Shown piece by piece: positions 33,065-42,607 of a stretch of 64,000 nucleotides of DNA; position 1 is the stretch's first letter; each line of letters opens with the position of its first letter. Made by a program: the position numbers and the translations under genes. The notes beneath the pieces were generated by a model that was not told the origin of the DNA, did not search any database, and saw nothing but the letters and a program-made list of their open reading frames with translations. Origin of the DNA: Betaproteobacteria bacterium (GTDB lineage: Bacteria; Pseudomonadota; Gammaproteobacteria; Burkholderiales; SG8-41); contig JANYDY010000051.1 in NCBI GenBank assembly GCA_025363435.1, positions 1 to 64,000 on the forward strand, written 5' to 3'.

Positions 33065-35656
33065 TCAGCTCTGCAACTGCCGCAGCAACTCGCTTTCGAA
33101 ACGCACGACATTCTTCGGATCGTTTAACGCGTCGCCGTTGACCAGAAAAATGTCCTCGGCGCGGTCACCCAGCGTATTGATCTTTGCGGTGTTCAGATTG
33201 ATCTGGAATTCAACCAGGCAGCGCGCGACCCGCGACAATAAACCGGGACGGTCGCCGGCAATCACTGACAGCACTTTATAGAGACCACGCTCGTCCGGCA
33301 CTATCGTGACTTCGGGCGTAATAGGGAAATGTTTGAGCAAACGGCTGACGCGCCCCTGTGCCAGCGGCTCGAGCGGCGCCTCGCCGGCCAGACGTTGCGC
33401 CAGTTCGTATTCGATATAGCCGATTAAATCACGGTACTGCGGATGTTTATTGTTGGGGTCGAGAATTTCAAAGCTGTCCAGCGCGTAGCCGTGGCGCGTG
33501 GTGTAAATCTTGGCTTCCACAATGGTGTAGCTGATGCGCTCGAAAAAGCTGCAGATATGCGCAAACAAATCCTTGCGGTCGCGCGAGTAGATCATCACCT
33601 GCAGTCCTTCGCCGACCGGTGAAGGGCGCGCCTTGACCACCGGCTCAGTCGCGTCGACCCGGTAATTGAGCAGACGCGTATGCCATGCGATTTCGTCAAC
33701 GTCGTGGCGCAGAAAATAAGCGGTATCGAGTTGCGACCAGAATTTATCCGACGCTTCTTCCTTGATCGCATAGAGCAGCAGTTTTGCTTTTGCTGCATCC
33801 TGGCGCTGCTGCATGCTCGATTCGAGGCTGCGCATATCGCCGCCCAGACGCCGGCGCGTGATGCGGAACAGGTCTTCCAGCAGCTTGGCCTTCCAGGCAT
33901 TCCAGACCTTGGGGCTGGTGCCGCGTATATCGGCGACCGTTAGCAGGTATAGCGCAATCAGGTTGCGTTCATCGCCGACGTGCGCCGCGAAAGTATCAAT
34001 AACATCGGGATCGGTCAGGTCCTGTTTTTGCGCGGTTGCCGACATCATCAGATGGCTTTCGACCAGCCAGACCACCAGCTTGACGTCCTCGGCTTGCAGA
34101 CCGTGCTCGCGGCAGAAGCGCTGCGCATCCGCCTTGCCGAGCGTTGAATGGTCGCCGCCGCGGCCTTTGGCAATATCGTGAAACAGCCCGGCCAGATACA
34201 ACACTTCAGGGCGCGCGAACTCGCTCATCAAACGGCTGCACAAGGGAAATTCGTGGGCGAGTTCCGGCACCGCAAAGCGGCGCAGATTGCGCACCACCTT
34301 GAGTATATGTTCGTCAACGGTATAGACGTGATAAAGGTCGTGCTGCATCTGCCCGACGATGCGACCGAAGGCGGGAATGTAGCGGCCCAGCACGCCGTAT
34401 TGATTCATGCGGCGCAATTCGCGGATAACACGCTCGGGACTGCGCAGTATGCGCAGAAACATTTCGCGGTTTTCCGGATTGCGCCGGAACGCCGGATTGA
34501 TCTGGTCGCCGGCGCGCCACATCGCGCGCAGCGTTTGCGCCGTCATGCCTTTCAACTGCGGATGCTGCTGCAAAAGATTGAAGGCTTCAAGAATGGCGCC
34601 GGGAACGCGCCGGAACAAACCTTCGTCTACCGCTTCAAGACGTTCGTTATGCGCGCTGAAGCGCTCGTTGATCGGTTTTGCCGAACGTTCACGCTGCGGC
34701 GAAACCAGCGCATTGAGGTTTTGCAATACGATCGTATTGATCTGGCCGATTTCCAGCGCCGTGCGGTAAAAACGCTGCATCAGATGTTCGCTGGCGCGGC
34801 GATGCGCGGTATCGCGAAACCCCATTTGCGCCGCCAGCGCCGTCTGCACGTCGAACACCAGCCGTTCTTCACGGCGATTCGCAACATAGTGCAGATGAAT
34901 ACGCAGATTCTGCAAAAAAGTTTCATGTTTGCGCAGCAATGCCGCCTCGCGACGCAAAATTACTTCGGCTTTGACGAGTGCAGTCCAGCTCGCACCAATA
35001 GCGGCCGCCTTGCTGATCCACAAAATATTGTGCAGATCGCGCAAACCGCCGGCTACCTCTTTGACGTTGGGCTCCAGATTGGTATCGTGAAAGCGCGCGT
35101 GACGCTGTTCCTGTTCGAGTCGCTTGGCTTTTGCAAACTGCGGCGCATCAATAGCGCGCGCAAACTGTTTTTCGAACTGCAGGAACAACGGACGTTTGCC
35201 GGCGATATAACGCGCCTCGAGCAAACTTGTCTGCACCGTGATGTCCTGCGCCGAGAGCTCAATACATTCGGCGAGTGTGCGTACGCTATGGCCGATTTCG
35301 AGACCGATGTCCCAGAGAACGCCGACAAACTGTTCGAGTTTGGCGCCGAGCGCATCGCTGGTTGCGGCCGGCAGCAGTATCAGCAGATCAATATCCGAAT
35401 AGGGGAACAGCTGGCCGCGCCCGTAGCCGCCAACCGCGACCAGCGTGATATCGGCCGGCATTTCCAGCTGTCGCCATACCGCCTGCAATTGCTGATCAAT
35501 CAAGCGGCAATGCCGGCGCAACATTTGCGTGGCCGATTGTTTGTCGAGAAAACGCTCGCGTAACTGGGTGCGTTGTTCGGCGAGGCGCGCTTTCCAGCGC
35601 GCGGTTTGAGTCGCCGATGCGGGCGCAGCTTCGGCTGCCGGCTGCAAATCAGGCAT
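33065..35656 (-). CDS. glnD: [protein-PII] uridylyltransferase / uridylyl-removing enzyme
   Basis: 863-residue nitrogen sensor that adds or removes UMP from PII according to glutamine. N-terminal nucleotidyltransferase motif VAVGGYGRGQLFPYSDIDLL, central HD hydrolase motif AGLFHDIAKGRGGDHS, and two C-terminal ACT domains for glutamine sensing (VMIYSRDRKDLFAHICSFFE; YKVLSVIAGDRPGLLSRVAR). Length is normal. It overlaps map by eight bases, the common map-glnD pairing of betaproteobacteria. Output acts on glutamine synthetase regulation. Confidence 0.96.
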   Translation of the reverse strand: MPDLQPAAEAAPASATQTARWKARLAEQRTQLRERFLDKQSATQMLRRHCRLIDQQLQAVWRQLEMPADITLVAVGGYGRGQLFPYSDIDLLILLPAATSDALGAKLEQFVGVLWDIGLEIGHSVRTLAECIELSAQDITVQTSLLEARYIAGKRPLFLQFEKQFARAIDAPQFAKAKRLEQEQRHARFHDTNLEPNVKEVAGGLRDLHNILWISKAAAIGASWTALVKAEVILRREAALLRKHETFLQNLRIHLHYVANRREERLVFDVQTALAAQMGFRDTAHRRASEHLMQRFYRTALEIGQINTIVLQNLNALVSPQRERSAKPINERFSAHNERLEAVDEGLFRRVPGAILEAFNLLQQHPQLKGMTAQTLRAMWRAGDQINPAFRRNPENREMFLRILRSPERVIRELRRMNQYGVLGRYIPAFGRIVGQMQHDLYHVYTVDEHILKVVRNLRRFAVPELAHEFPLCSRLMSEFARPEVLYLAGLFHDIAKGRGGDHSTLGKADAQRFCREHGLQAEDVKLVVWLVESHLMMSATAQKQDLTDPDVIDTFAAHVGDERNLIALYLLTVADIRGTSPKVWNAWKAKLLEDLFRITRRRLGGDMRSLESSMQQRQDAAKAKLLLYAIKEEASDKFWSQLDTAYFLRHDVDEIAWHTRLLNYRVDATEPVVKARPSPVGEGLQVMIYSRDRKDLFAHICSFFERISYTIVEAKIYTTRHGYALDSFEILDPNNKHPQYRDLIGYIEYELAQRLAGEAPLEPLAQGRVSRLLKHFPITPEVTIVPDERGLYKVLSVIAGDRPGLLSRVARCLVEFQINLNTAKINTLGDRAEDIFLVNGDALNDPKNVVRFESELLRQLQS

Positions 35657-36461
35657 GCGGTAGCGCGGCGAAAGCGGGCGGCGCCGGTGTACCTGCCGAA
35701 ACCGTCATGATTTCGTAGCCCCGGTCGGTGACGAGCACCGTATGCTCCCATTGCGCCGACAGGCTGTGGTCCTTGGTGACGATGGTCCAGCCATCGGCCA
35801 GCGCGCGAATATCCGCGCGCCCGGCGTTGATCATCGGTTCGATCGTGAAGGTCATGCCGGCTTCGAGCACCCAGCCGGTGCCGGGGCGTCCGTAGTGCAG
35901 CACTTGCGGCTCTTCATGAAATTTGCGGCCGATGCCATGGCCGCAGAATTCGCGCACCACGCTGAAACCGTTGCTTTCGGCGTACGTCTGGATTGCATGA
36001 CCGACGTCGCCGAGGCGTGCCCCGGGTTTGACCATGGCGATGCCGTGCCACATGCATTCGTAGGTCATTTCGCATAGGCGGCGCGCCTGCACGGACGGCG
36101 GTCCGACATAGAACATGCGGCTGGTATCGCCGTGAAAACCGTCTTTGATTACCGTGATATCAATATTGACGATATCGCCGGTCTTTAGCTTGCGTTCGCC
36201 GGGAACGCCGTGACAGACCACATGATTGACCGAGGTGCAAATCGACTTGGGGTAGGGCGAGTAGCCCGGCGGCGCGTAATTAAGCGGCGCCGGCACTGTC
36301 TGCTGCACATTGACCATGTAGTCATGGCAAAGACGGTCGATTTCGTCGGTTGCCATGCCGGCCTTGATATGCGGGCCGATGAAGTCAAGAACCTCGGACG
36401 CCAGCCTGCCGGCAACGCGCATTTTGACGATGTCTTCAGGGGACTTGGTGGCAATGCTCAT
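35649..36461 (-). CDS. map: methionine aminopeptidase type I
   Basis: 270-residue pita-bread metalloprotease that removes initiator methionine. Metal ligands are visible around DIVNIDITVIKDGFHGDTSRMF (two Asp), GHGIGRKFHEEPQVLHYG (His), FTIEPMINAG (Glu) and WEHTVLVT (Glu). The ATG at 36461 gives MSIATKSPEDIV and is preferred to a GTG 21 bases upstream, which lacks a better ribosome site; neither is strong. It is divergent from the rpsB operon across about 300 bases and overlaps glnD by eight bases. Confidence 0.94.
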   Translation of the reverse strand: MSIATKSPEDIVKMRVAGRLASEVLDFIGPHIKAGMATDEIDRLCHDYMVNVQQTVPAPLNYAPPGYSPYPKSICTSVNHVVCHGVPGERKLKTGDIVNIDITVIKDGFHGDTSRMFYVGPPSVQARRLCEMTYECMWHGIAMVKPGARLGDVGHAIQTYAESNGFSVVREFCGHGIGRKFHEEPQVLHYGRPGTGWVLEAGMTFTIEPMINAGRADIRALADGWTIVTKDHSLSAQWEHTVLVTDRGYEIMTVSAGTPAPPAFAALPHA

Positions 36462-36580
36462 GTCAGGGGGACGACGATACACGGGGTAACCATCCGAAAT
36501 GCGAAAAAGGGCTGCATTCTAAGCCAGATTGAGCGGAGGCGGCGTCTGACCGCAGGCCAAGCCGGGAACCACACCGCCCA

Positions 36581-36610
36581 TTGAGTAAAATCCATTTAAG
36601 ATGATATAAT
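36581..36610 (+). promoter_or_regulatory. sigma-70 promoter of the rpsB-tsf operon
   Basis: TTGAGT at 36581-36586 and a consensus TATAAT at 36605-36610, spaced 18 bases. It is the strongest promoter-like element in the window and sits about 145 bases before the rpsB ATG, leaving a long leader. It agrees with the high expression expected for a ribosomal protein operon. Predicted from sequence only. Confidence 0.7.
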
Positions 36611-36616
36611 TACAGA

Positions 36617-36755
36617 CTGGTCAGAAACAAGGTCCGCGGGCTTTTCCGGGGACGATTCGGGCCAGAATACACACATCCGCGATAGTCAGGGTGCGCTCCG
36701 GCAAATGCCGGCGTGTCATTGCGTGGATGGCGGTTTAACCCTAACTGGAGATTTT
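36617..36755 (+). promoter_or_regulatory. rpsB 5' leader, candidate S2 autoregulatory RNA
   Basis: About 140 bases lie between the predicted transcription start and the rpsB ATG. They contain a compact hairpin CCGGC-AAAT-GCCGG (36698-36711) and GC-rich pairing upstream (CCGCGGGCTTTTCCGGGG). In several proteobacteria S2 represses its own mRNA through a leader structure. I see the length and hairpin here but cannot confirm that this matches a known rpsB leader family. No other gene is visible in this 300-base map-rpsB interval. Confidence 0.4.
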
Positions 36756-37508
36756 ATGGCAACAACCATGCGTGAAATGCTGGAATGCGGCGTCCATTTC
36801 GGGCATCAGACCCGATACTGGAACCCCAAAATGGCCCAGTATATTTTTGGCCATCGCAACAAGATACACATCATCAATCTCGAGAAGACTCTGGCGTTGT
36901 ACCTCGACGCATTGAAGTTCGTGCGTCAATTGTCGACCAACAAGGGCTCAATCCTGTTTGTCGGCACCAAACGCCAGGCGCGCGAGATCATCAACGAAGA
37001 AGCGCAGCGCAGCGGTTCGCCGTTTGTCGACCATCGCTGGCTGGGCGGCATGCTGACCAATTACAAGACGGTCAAGCAGTCGATCAAGCGCCTGAAAGAT
37101 CTCGAGACCATGGCGCAAGACGGCACGCTTGAGAAGATGACGAAAAAAGAAGGTCTCAATTTTCAGCGCGAAACCGAAAAACTGCAGCGCAGCCTCGGTG
37201 GCATCAAGGACATGGGCAGCCTGCCGGATGCGTTGTTCGTGATCGACGTCGGTTATCACAAGGGCGCGATTGCCGAAGCGCGCAAGCTCGGCATTCCGGT
37301 TATCGCGGTGGTGGATACCAATCACAATCCGGAAGATATCGATTACGTGATCCCGGGCAACGACGATTCGAGCCGGGCGATTCGCCTGTATGCGCGTGGC
37401 GTCGCCGATGCAATTCTGGAAGGTCGCAGCCAGGTTATTCAGGAGATCGTCGGCAACGAAGAAGAATTCGTTGAAGTCGAGGAGGATCGCGCCGCGCGAG
37501 CGGCTTGA
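36756..37508 (+). CDS. rpsB: 30S ribosomal protein S2
   Basis: 250-residue S2 protein bridging the head and body of the 30S subunit and needed for S1 binding. [19 protein letters not shown] and [16 protein letters not shown] are S2 signatures, and [20 protein letters not shown] is near the C-terminal third. GGAG precedes the ATG; the open frame extends upstream but only this start gives the S2 N-terminus. The acidic tail ([16 protein letters not shown]) is typical. tsf follows after a hairpin terminator. Confidence 0.97.
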   Translation: MATTMREMLECGVHFGHQTRYWNPKMAQYIFGHRNKIHIINLEKTLALYLDALKFVRQLSTNKGSILFVGTKRQAREIINEEAQRSGSPFVDHRWLGGMLTNYKTVKQSIKRLKDLETMAQDGTLEKMTKKEGLNFQRETEKLQRSLGGIKDMGSLPDALFVIDVGYHKGAIAEARKLGIPVIAVVDTNHNPEDIDYVIPGNDDSSRAIRLYARGVADAILEGRSQVIQEIVGNEEEFVEVEEDRAARAA

Positions 37509-37522
37509 TACAGAGCCTGATC

Positions 37523-37550
37523 AAAAAAGGGGCTAACGCCCCTTTTTTTT
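37523..37550 (+). terminator. intrinsic terminator/attenuator between rpsB and tsf
   Basis: AGGGGC and GCCCCT form a stem around TAAC, followed by eight T residues and preceded by six A residues. Because tsf follows in the same operon and has no obvious strong promoter of its own, this probably acts as an attenuator that lowers tsf relative to rpsB. A tsf promoter downstream of the hairpin is the alternative. Confidence 0.85.
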
Positions 37551-37588
37551 AAGCAACGTTTCACTCACAGATTACAGTTGGAGCACAA

Positions 37589-38467
37589 ATGGCGGAAATT
37601 ACCGCAGGAATGGTCAAAGAGCTGCGCGAGGCGACAGGCCTCGGCATGATGGAATGCAAAAAGGCGCTGTCTGAATCCGCCGGCGATATGAAAAAGGCCG
37701 AGGAATTGCTGCGCATCAAAAGCGGCGCCAAGGCGAGCAAGGTTGCCGGTCGGGTCGCTGCTGAAGGCGCAGTCGGCGTGCACATTGCGGCAGACGGCAA
37801 GGCCGGCGCAATGGTTGAAGTCAATTGCGAAACCGACTTCGTCGCCAAAGACGCCAATTTCACGGCCTTTGTTGCTGCAGTTGCCGCAGTCGCTGCAAAA
37901 AGCGGTGCGAACGATGTCGAAGCTTTAGCGAAAAGCAGCGTCGGCGCCGATACCGTCGCCGCGGTGCGCGAAGGCCTGGTCATGAAACTGGGCGAAAACA
38001 TCAGCGTTCGCAGGTTCGTGTGTATCGCTGCCAAAGGGCGGCTCGCGCACTATCTGCACGGCAGCAAGATCGGTGTTTTGCTCGACCTCGAAGGCGGCGA
38101 CGAGCAGCTCGGCAAGGATCTCGCCATGCATATCGCCGCAAGCAAACCGATTTGCGTCGACAGGACCGAGGTGCCGGCGGAAACCATTGCGAAAGAACGC
38201 GAGATTTATTCGGCGCAGGCCAAAGAAAGCGGCAAACCCGATAATATCGTCGCCAAGATGGTGGACGGGCGTATTGCCAAATTTCTCGCCGAGGTCACGC
38301 TGCTCGGCCAGCCCTTCGTCAAAAATCCCGACGAAACGGTCGAAAAGCTGCTCGCTGCCAAGCAGGCTAAAGTACATGCGTTTTCCATGTATGTCGTCGG
38401 TGAAGGCATCGAGAAGAAAAAAGACGACTTTGTCGCCGAGGTGATGGCAGCGGTCGGGAGCGCGTAA
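37589..38467 (+). CDS. tsf: elongation factor Ts
   Basis: 292-residue guanine-nucleotide exchange factor for EF-Tu. The N-terminal [19 protein letters not shown] is the EF-Tu-binding signature, followed by a core domain with [16 protein letters not shown] and a C-terminal helical part. GGAG precedes the ATG. It is one base from pyrH. The protein length matches E. coli EF-Ts (283) closely. Confidence 0.97.
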   Translation: MAEITAGMVKELREATGLGMMECKKALSESAGDMKKAEELLRIKSGAKASKVAGRVAAEGAVGVHIAADGKAGAMVEVNCETDFVAKDANFTAFVAAVAAVAAKSGANDVEALAKSSVGADTVAAVREGLVMKLGENISVRRFVCIAAKGRLAHYLHGSKIGVLLDLEGGDEQLGKDLAMHIAASKPICVDRTEVPAETIAKEREIYSAQAKESGKPDNIVAKMVDGRIAKFLAEVTLLGQPFVKNPDETVEKLLAAKQAKVHAFSMYVVGEGIEKKKDDFVAEVMAAVGSA

Positions 38468-39187
38468 ATGGCGCAGGTGCCGGCCTACAAACGCGTTCTA
38501 CTCAAGCTCAGCGGTGAAGCGCTGATGGGTGAGGACGCCTACGGCATCAATCGCACCATCATCGAGCGCATCATTTCTGAAATTGCGGAAGTGGTGGCCC
38601 TGGGCGTCGAAGTCGCGGTGGTCATCGGCGGCGGCAATATTTTCCGCGGCATGGCGCCGGCGGCGGCAGGCATGGATCGCGCGACCGCCGATTACATGGG
38701 CATGCTGGCGACCGTGATGAACGCCCTGGCGCTGCAGGATGCGATGCGCCGCATGAATCTGGTCAGCCGCGTGCAGTCGGCGCTGAATATCGAACAGGTG
38801 GTCGAGCCTTATATTCGAGGCAAGGCGATGCGTTACCTCGAAGAAGGCAAGGTCGTGATCTTTGCGGCCGGCACAGGCAACCCGTTTTTTACGACCGATA
38901 CCGCAGCCGCATTGCGCGGCATGGAAATGAATGTCGGCCTGGTGCTCAAAGCGACCAAGGTCGACGGCGTCTATACCGAAGACCCGAAAACGCATGCCGA
39001 CGCGATGCGTTACAAAAGTATTACCTTCGACGAAGCGATCGTTAAAAATCTGAAAGTCATGGACGCGACCGCGCTGACCCTATGCCGCGACCAGAAACTG
39101 CCGATCAATGTGTTCAGCATATTCACGCCGGGGGCGTTCAAACGCGTGGTGGTCGGCGAGGACGAAGGTACACTGGTACATTGCTAG
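38468..39187 (+). CDS. pyrH: uridylate kinase
   Basis: 239-residue hexameric UMP kinase of the amino-acid-kinase fold; makes UDP and is regulated by [17 protein letters not shown] binds phosphate, and [10 protein letters not shown] and [12 protein letters not shown] are characteristic. Starts directly at the base after the tsf stop. Conserved tsf-pyrH-frr order links nucleotide supply with translation genes. Confidence 0.97.
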   Translation: MAQVPAYKRVLLKLSGEALMGEDAYGINRTIIERIISEIAEVVALGVEVAVVIGGGNIFRGMAPAAAGMDRATADYMGMLATVMNALALQDAMRRMNLVSRVQSALNIEQVVEPYIRGKAMRYLEEGKVVIFAAGTGNPFFTTDTAAALRGMEMNVGLVLKATKVDGVYTEDPKTHADAMRYKSITFDEAIVKNLKVMDATALTLCRDQKLPINVFSIFTPGAFKRVVVGEDEGTLVHC

Positions 39188-39249
39188 ATGGCATTGCTGG
39201 AAAATTTTGACCGGCGTGATTGTTCGATGAGTTTTTGCGGAGGTGGTGC

Positions 39250-39807
39250 ATGATCCCTGAAATCAAAAAATCCGCTGAAGAAAAGATGAAAAAAACATTC
39301 GAGACGCTGAAAGCGGATCTCGGCAAAGTGCGCACTGGGCGCGCGCATACCGGCCTGCTCGACCATATAACAGTCGATTATTACGGCACGCCCACACCTC
39401 TGAGCGGTGTCGCCAACGTAACGCTGCTCGACGCCCGCACCATCGGAGTCGCGCCGTGGGAAAAGAAACTGGTGGGCGTGATCGAAAAAGCGATCCGTGA
39501 TGCCAATCTCGGCCTCAATCCCGCCACCGTCGGCGAAATGGTACGCGTACCGATGCCGGCGCTGACCGAAGAACGGCGGCGCGATCTGGTCAAAGTTGTG
39601 CATAAAGAAGCTGAGAGCGGCCGTGTCGCGGTGCGCAATATCCGTCGCGACGCCAACAATCACCTCAAAGACCTGCTCAAGCAGAAAAAAGTCGCCGAAG
39701 ACGACGAACGCCGCGCGCAGGAAGACGTGCAAAAGCTGACTGACCGCTTCATCGCCGAAATCGACAAGGCGCTGGCGGCCAAGGAAGCGGAACTGATCGC
39801 CGTCTAG
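39250..39807 (+). CDS. frr: ribosome recycling factor
   Basis: 185-residue RRF, the exact length of E. coli. It splits post-termination ribosomes with [23 protein letters not shown] and [18 protein letters not shown] are the conserved segments, with a long three-helix bundle around a small beta domain. The ATG at 39250 is fixed by GGAGGTGGTGC; an upstream in-frame ATG would add ten residues not found in the family. Confidence 0.96.
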   Translation: MIPEIKKSAEEKMKKTFETLKADLGKVRTGRAHTGLLDHITVDYYGTPTPLSGVANVTLLDARTIGVAPWEKKLVGVIEKAIRDANLGLNPATVGEMVRVPMPALTEERRRDLVKVVHKEAESGRVAVRNIRRDANNHLKDLLKQKKVAEDDERRAQEDVQKLTDRFIAEIDKALAAKEAELIAV

Positions 39808-39816
39808 CGAACCGAC

Positions 39817-40596
39817 GTGGGGGAATCCGCATCCAGCGTTGCGATAGCTGAACCGCGCCTGATCCCGCGTCACGTTGCCATCATCATGGATGGCAACGGA
39901 CGCTGGGCCAAGCAGCGTTTTCTGCCGCGTATCGCCGGCCACCGGCGCGGCGTCGAGAATGTGCGCAGCACAGTGCGCGCCTGTGTTGAAAAAGGCGTCG
40001 AACACCTGACCTTGTTTGCGTTCAGCAGCGAGAACTGGCGCCGGCCGGCGGATGAAGTGTCGCTGCTGATGCAGTTGTTTTCAGTTGCTCTCGAACACGA
40101 AGTAGCGAAATTGCACGAAGCAGGGATACGTTTTCGCGCCATCGGTGATCTGTCGCGCTTCGATGCCGGTCTGCGCCAGTTGATCGTGAACGCCGAGAAA
40201 CTGACGGCCGGCAATCACAGTCTGACGCTGACAGTCGCAGTGAATTACGGCGGGCGCTGGGACATCATGCAGGCGGTCAACCGCATGATTGCAGCCAATC
40301 CCGGCAAAACGTATAGCGAGACCGATCTGCCGCAATATCTGTCGATGGCCTACGCGCCGGAACCCGACCTGTTCATTCGCACCGGCGGCGAACAACGCAT
40401 CAGTAATTTCCTGCTCTGGCAGCTTGCCTACACAGAAATGTATTTCACTGACACCCTGTGGCCCGATTTCGACAGCGCGGCCTTCGATCATGCCATCAGT
40501 TCATTCCAGAGCCGGGAACGCCGCTTCGGCCGCACCAGCGAGCAGGTAAAACTGGCTGATGCCGAACTACGCGAGCCGCTCGCGCAGGATCGCTAG
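39817..40596 (+). CDS. uppS: undecaprenyl diphosphate synthase
   Basis: 259-residue cis-prenyltransferase making the C55 lipid carrier for peptidoglycan and O-antigen. The [11 protein letters not shown] motif has catalytic Asp25, and [13 protein letters not shown] and [11 protein letters not shown] follow; [15 protein letters not shown] is the substrate loop. The start is GTG with only a weak ribosome site, nine bases after frr, so translation may rely on coupling. The end lies close to cdsA. Confidence 0.95.
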   Translation: MGESASSVAIAEPRLIPRHVAIIMDGNGRWAKQRFLPRIAGHRRGVENVRSTVRACVEKGVEHLTLFAFSSENWRRPADEVSLLMQLFSVALEHEVAKLHEAGIRFRAIGDLSRFDAGLRQLIVNAEKLTAGNHSLTLTVAVNYGGRWDIMQAVNRMIAANPGKTYSETDLPQYLSMAYAPEPDLFIRTGGEQRISNFLLWQLAYTEMYFTDTLWPDFDSAAFDHAISSFQSRERRFGRTSEQVKLADAELREPLAQDR

Positions 40597-40603
40597 GCGC
40601 AGC

Positions 40604-41380
40604 GTGCTCAAGCTGCGCGTATTAACCGTCGCCGTATTGTTGCCGGCATTCGCTGCCTGCGCTTTTTTCCTGCCTGCGCTGTGGTGGGCGGTGGTGATGT
40701 TTGGCGCGGTACTGCTCGCCGCTGCAGAGTGGGCGCGCCTCGCTGGTTTCGGCGCCATGCTGTCGGCGTTTTTTTATGCCGGCCTCGCGCTGGCTGGTTT
40801 TTTACTCTGGGATAACCGCGCTCTAGATATTCCAGTGTTTGCCGCCAGCGCAGCCTTCTGGAGCCTCGCCGTTCCGCTGGCGCTTTGGCGCAAGCCCGTC
40901 TTTCGCGCCAATGCAACGGGTGTGCTGGCCGGTTTCTGCGTGCTGTTGCCGATGTGGCTGGCGGCACTTCGCCTGCAGACCGATCCGGCGCTGCTGCTGG
41001 CCTTGCTGGCAATCGTGTGGATTTCCGACAGCGCCGCATACGGCGCCGGGCACGCGCTGGGACGCCGCAAACTTGCACCGTCGATCAGTCCGGGCAAAAC
41101 GTGGGAAGGAGTCGGCGGTGCATTTGCCGCGGTCGCAGTGTATGCTGCGATTTTCCACTACTGGTGGTTTCCGGCAACGGATTTCATGTTTGTGCTTGCC
41201 GCATTTTTTGCAATGACGGTATTCGGAATACTCGGCGATCTATTTGAATCCCTGCTCAAACGCGGCGCCAACGCGAAAGACAGCGGAACATTGTTGCCGG
41301 GCCACGGCGGCATTCTCGACCGGATTGATGCGATAACCGCGGCATTGCCGCTGGCGGCACTGTTGTTTACAAAAACATGA
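40604..41380 (+). CDS. cdsA: phosphatidate cytidylyltransferase
   Basis: 258-residue polytopic inner-membrane enzyme making CDP-diacylglycerol for phospholipid synthesis. About seven hydrophobic helices are visible, and the signature is [20 protein letters not shown] followed by DRIDA. I start at GTG 40604, giving [16 protein letters not shown] like other CdsA proteins; an ATG at 40559 would overlap uppS by 38 bases and add a basic stretch. The stop overlaps dxr by four bases. Confidence 0.92.
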   Translation: MLKLRVLTVAVLLPAFAACAFFLPALWWAVVMFGAVLLAAAEWARLAGFGAMLSAFFYAGLALAGFLLWDNRALDIPVFAASAAFWSLAVPLALWRKPVFRANATGVLAGFCVLLPMWLAALRLQTDPALLLALLAIVWISDSAAYGAGHALGRRKLAPSISPGKTWEGVGGAFAAVAVYAAIFHYWWFPATDFMFVLAAFFAMTVFGILGDLFESLLKRGANAKDSGTLLPGHGGILDRIDAITAALPLAALLFTKT

Positions 41381-42600
41381 CATCAATTCGCAACGTCGTC
41401 ATTCTCGGCTCAACCGGCAGCATCGGCGTAAACACGCTTGATGTGATTGCTCGACATCCTGAAAATTTCAAGGTGCTGGCGTTGACCGCGCACCGGAAAA
41501 TTGATCTGCTGTTTGATCAAGTCATGAAATTTACACCGCGGTTTGCAGTGATCGATGAGGCGGCGGCGGCGAAACAGTTGTCGACGCGCCTGCAACAGGC
41601 CGGCAGCGCGACAACGGTTTTGCATGGCGCAAAAAACCTCGAAGAAGTTGCAGCACATGCGCAAACCGATACGGTGATGGCGGCAATTGTCGGCATTGCC
41701 GGACTGCGCGCCACGCTCGCCGCGGTAAATGCCGGCAAACAGGTACTCCTCGCCAACAAGGAAGCGCTGGTTACCGCCGGGCCGGTCTTTATGGAAGCGG
41801 TTCGCGCCCATCGCGCAGCATTGATTCCGATCGACAGCGAACACAACGCAATTTTTCAGTCGCTGCCCGCTGCATTCGGCGGCGACCTCAAAGCCGCCGG
41901 TGTGCGCCGGATATTGCTGACCGCGTCCGGCGGACCGTTTCGCGAAATGCCGCTTGAAAAACTTGGCGATGTAACGCCCGACCAGGCTTGCGCGCATCCG
42001 AATTGGGTCATGGGGCGCAAAATATCCGTCGATTCGGCGACGATGATGAACAAGGGACTCGAAATTATCGAGGCGAGCTGGTTGTTCAATGCCACCGAGC
42101 AGCAGATTCAAGTCGTTATTCATCCGGAAAGCGTCATTCATTCAATGGTCGAATACATCGATGGCTCGGTCATTGCGCAACTCGGTAATCCGGATATGCG
42201 CACGCCGATCGCACACGCGCTGGGTTTTCCGCTGCGCATCGAAGCCGGCGTCAGCTATCTTGATCTGGCGGCAACCGGCCGGCTGAATTTTTTAGAACCC
42301 GATGAGCGCCGCTTCCCTTGTTTGCGTCTGGCGCGCGAGGCATTGCGCGCCGGCGGCTGTGCGCCGGCGGTGCTCAATGCGGCGAACGAGATCGCAGTTG
42401 CGGCGTTTTTGAATTCACAGATGCGTTTTAACCAGATACCGCAGTTGCTCGAAGGCGTACTGGAATCGACCGTCAATACGCCGCTGCGCGAGCTGGCGGA
42501 TGTTTTCGATGCAGACCGCCGTGGACGTTACGGCGCCGAACAATGGCTGATGCACCATGCGCACGCCGGCAATGCCGTGCAATCACGCCTTACCGCCTGA
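41377..42600 (+). CDS. dxr: 1-deoxy-D-xylulose-5-phosphate reductoisomerase
   Basis: 407-residue first committed enzyme of the MEP isoprenoid pathway, the target of fosmidomycin. NADPH loop [15 protein letters not shown], metal/substrate residues in [27 protein letters not shown] and [18 protein letters not shown]. Length is standard. It starts within the cdsA stop (ATGA). Its product feeds uppS encoded two genes upstream. Confidence 0.97.
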   Translation: MTSIRNVVILGSTGSIGVNTLDVIARHPENFKVLALTAHRKIDLLFDQVMKFTPRFAVIDEAAAAKQLSTRLQQAGSATTVLHGAKNLEEVAAHAQTDTVMAAIVGIAGLRATLAAVNAGKQVLLANKEALVTAGPVFMEAVRAHRAALIPIDSEHNAIFQSLPAAFGGDLKAAGVRRILLTASGGPFREMPLEKLGDVTPDQACAHPNWVMGRKISVDSATMMNKGLEIIEASWLFNATEQQIQVVIHPESVIHSMVEYIDGSVIAQLGNPDMRTPIAHALGFPLRIEAGVSYLDLAATGRLNFLEPDERRFPCLRLAREALRAGGCAPAVLNAANEIAVAAFLNSQMRFNQIPQLLEGVLESTVNTPLRELADVFDADRRGRYGAEQWLMHHAHAGNAVQSRLTA

Positions 42601-42607
42601 AAAATAT

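Noticed and set aside
34148-35563. Open frame of 471 codons antisense to glnD
   Set aside because: It lies wholly inside glnD, whose nucleotidyltransferase, HD and ACT motifs are certain. Long antisense frames are expected in high-GC coding DNA, and the translation shows no recognisable domain.
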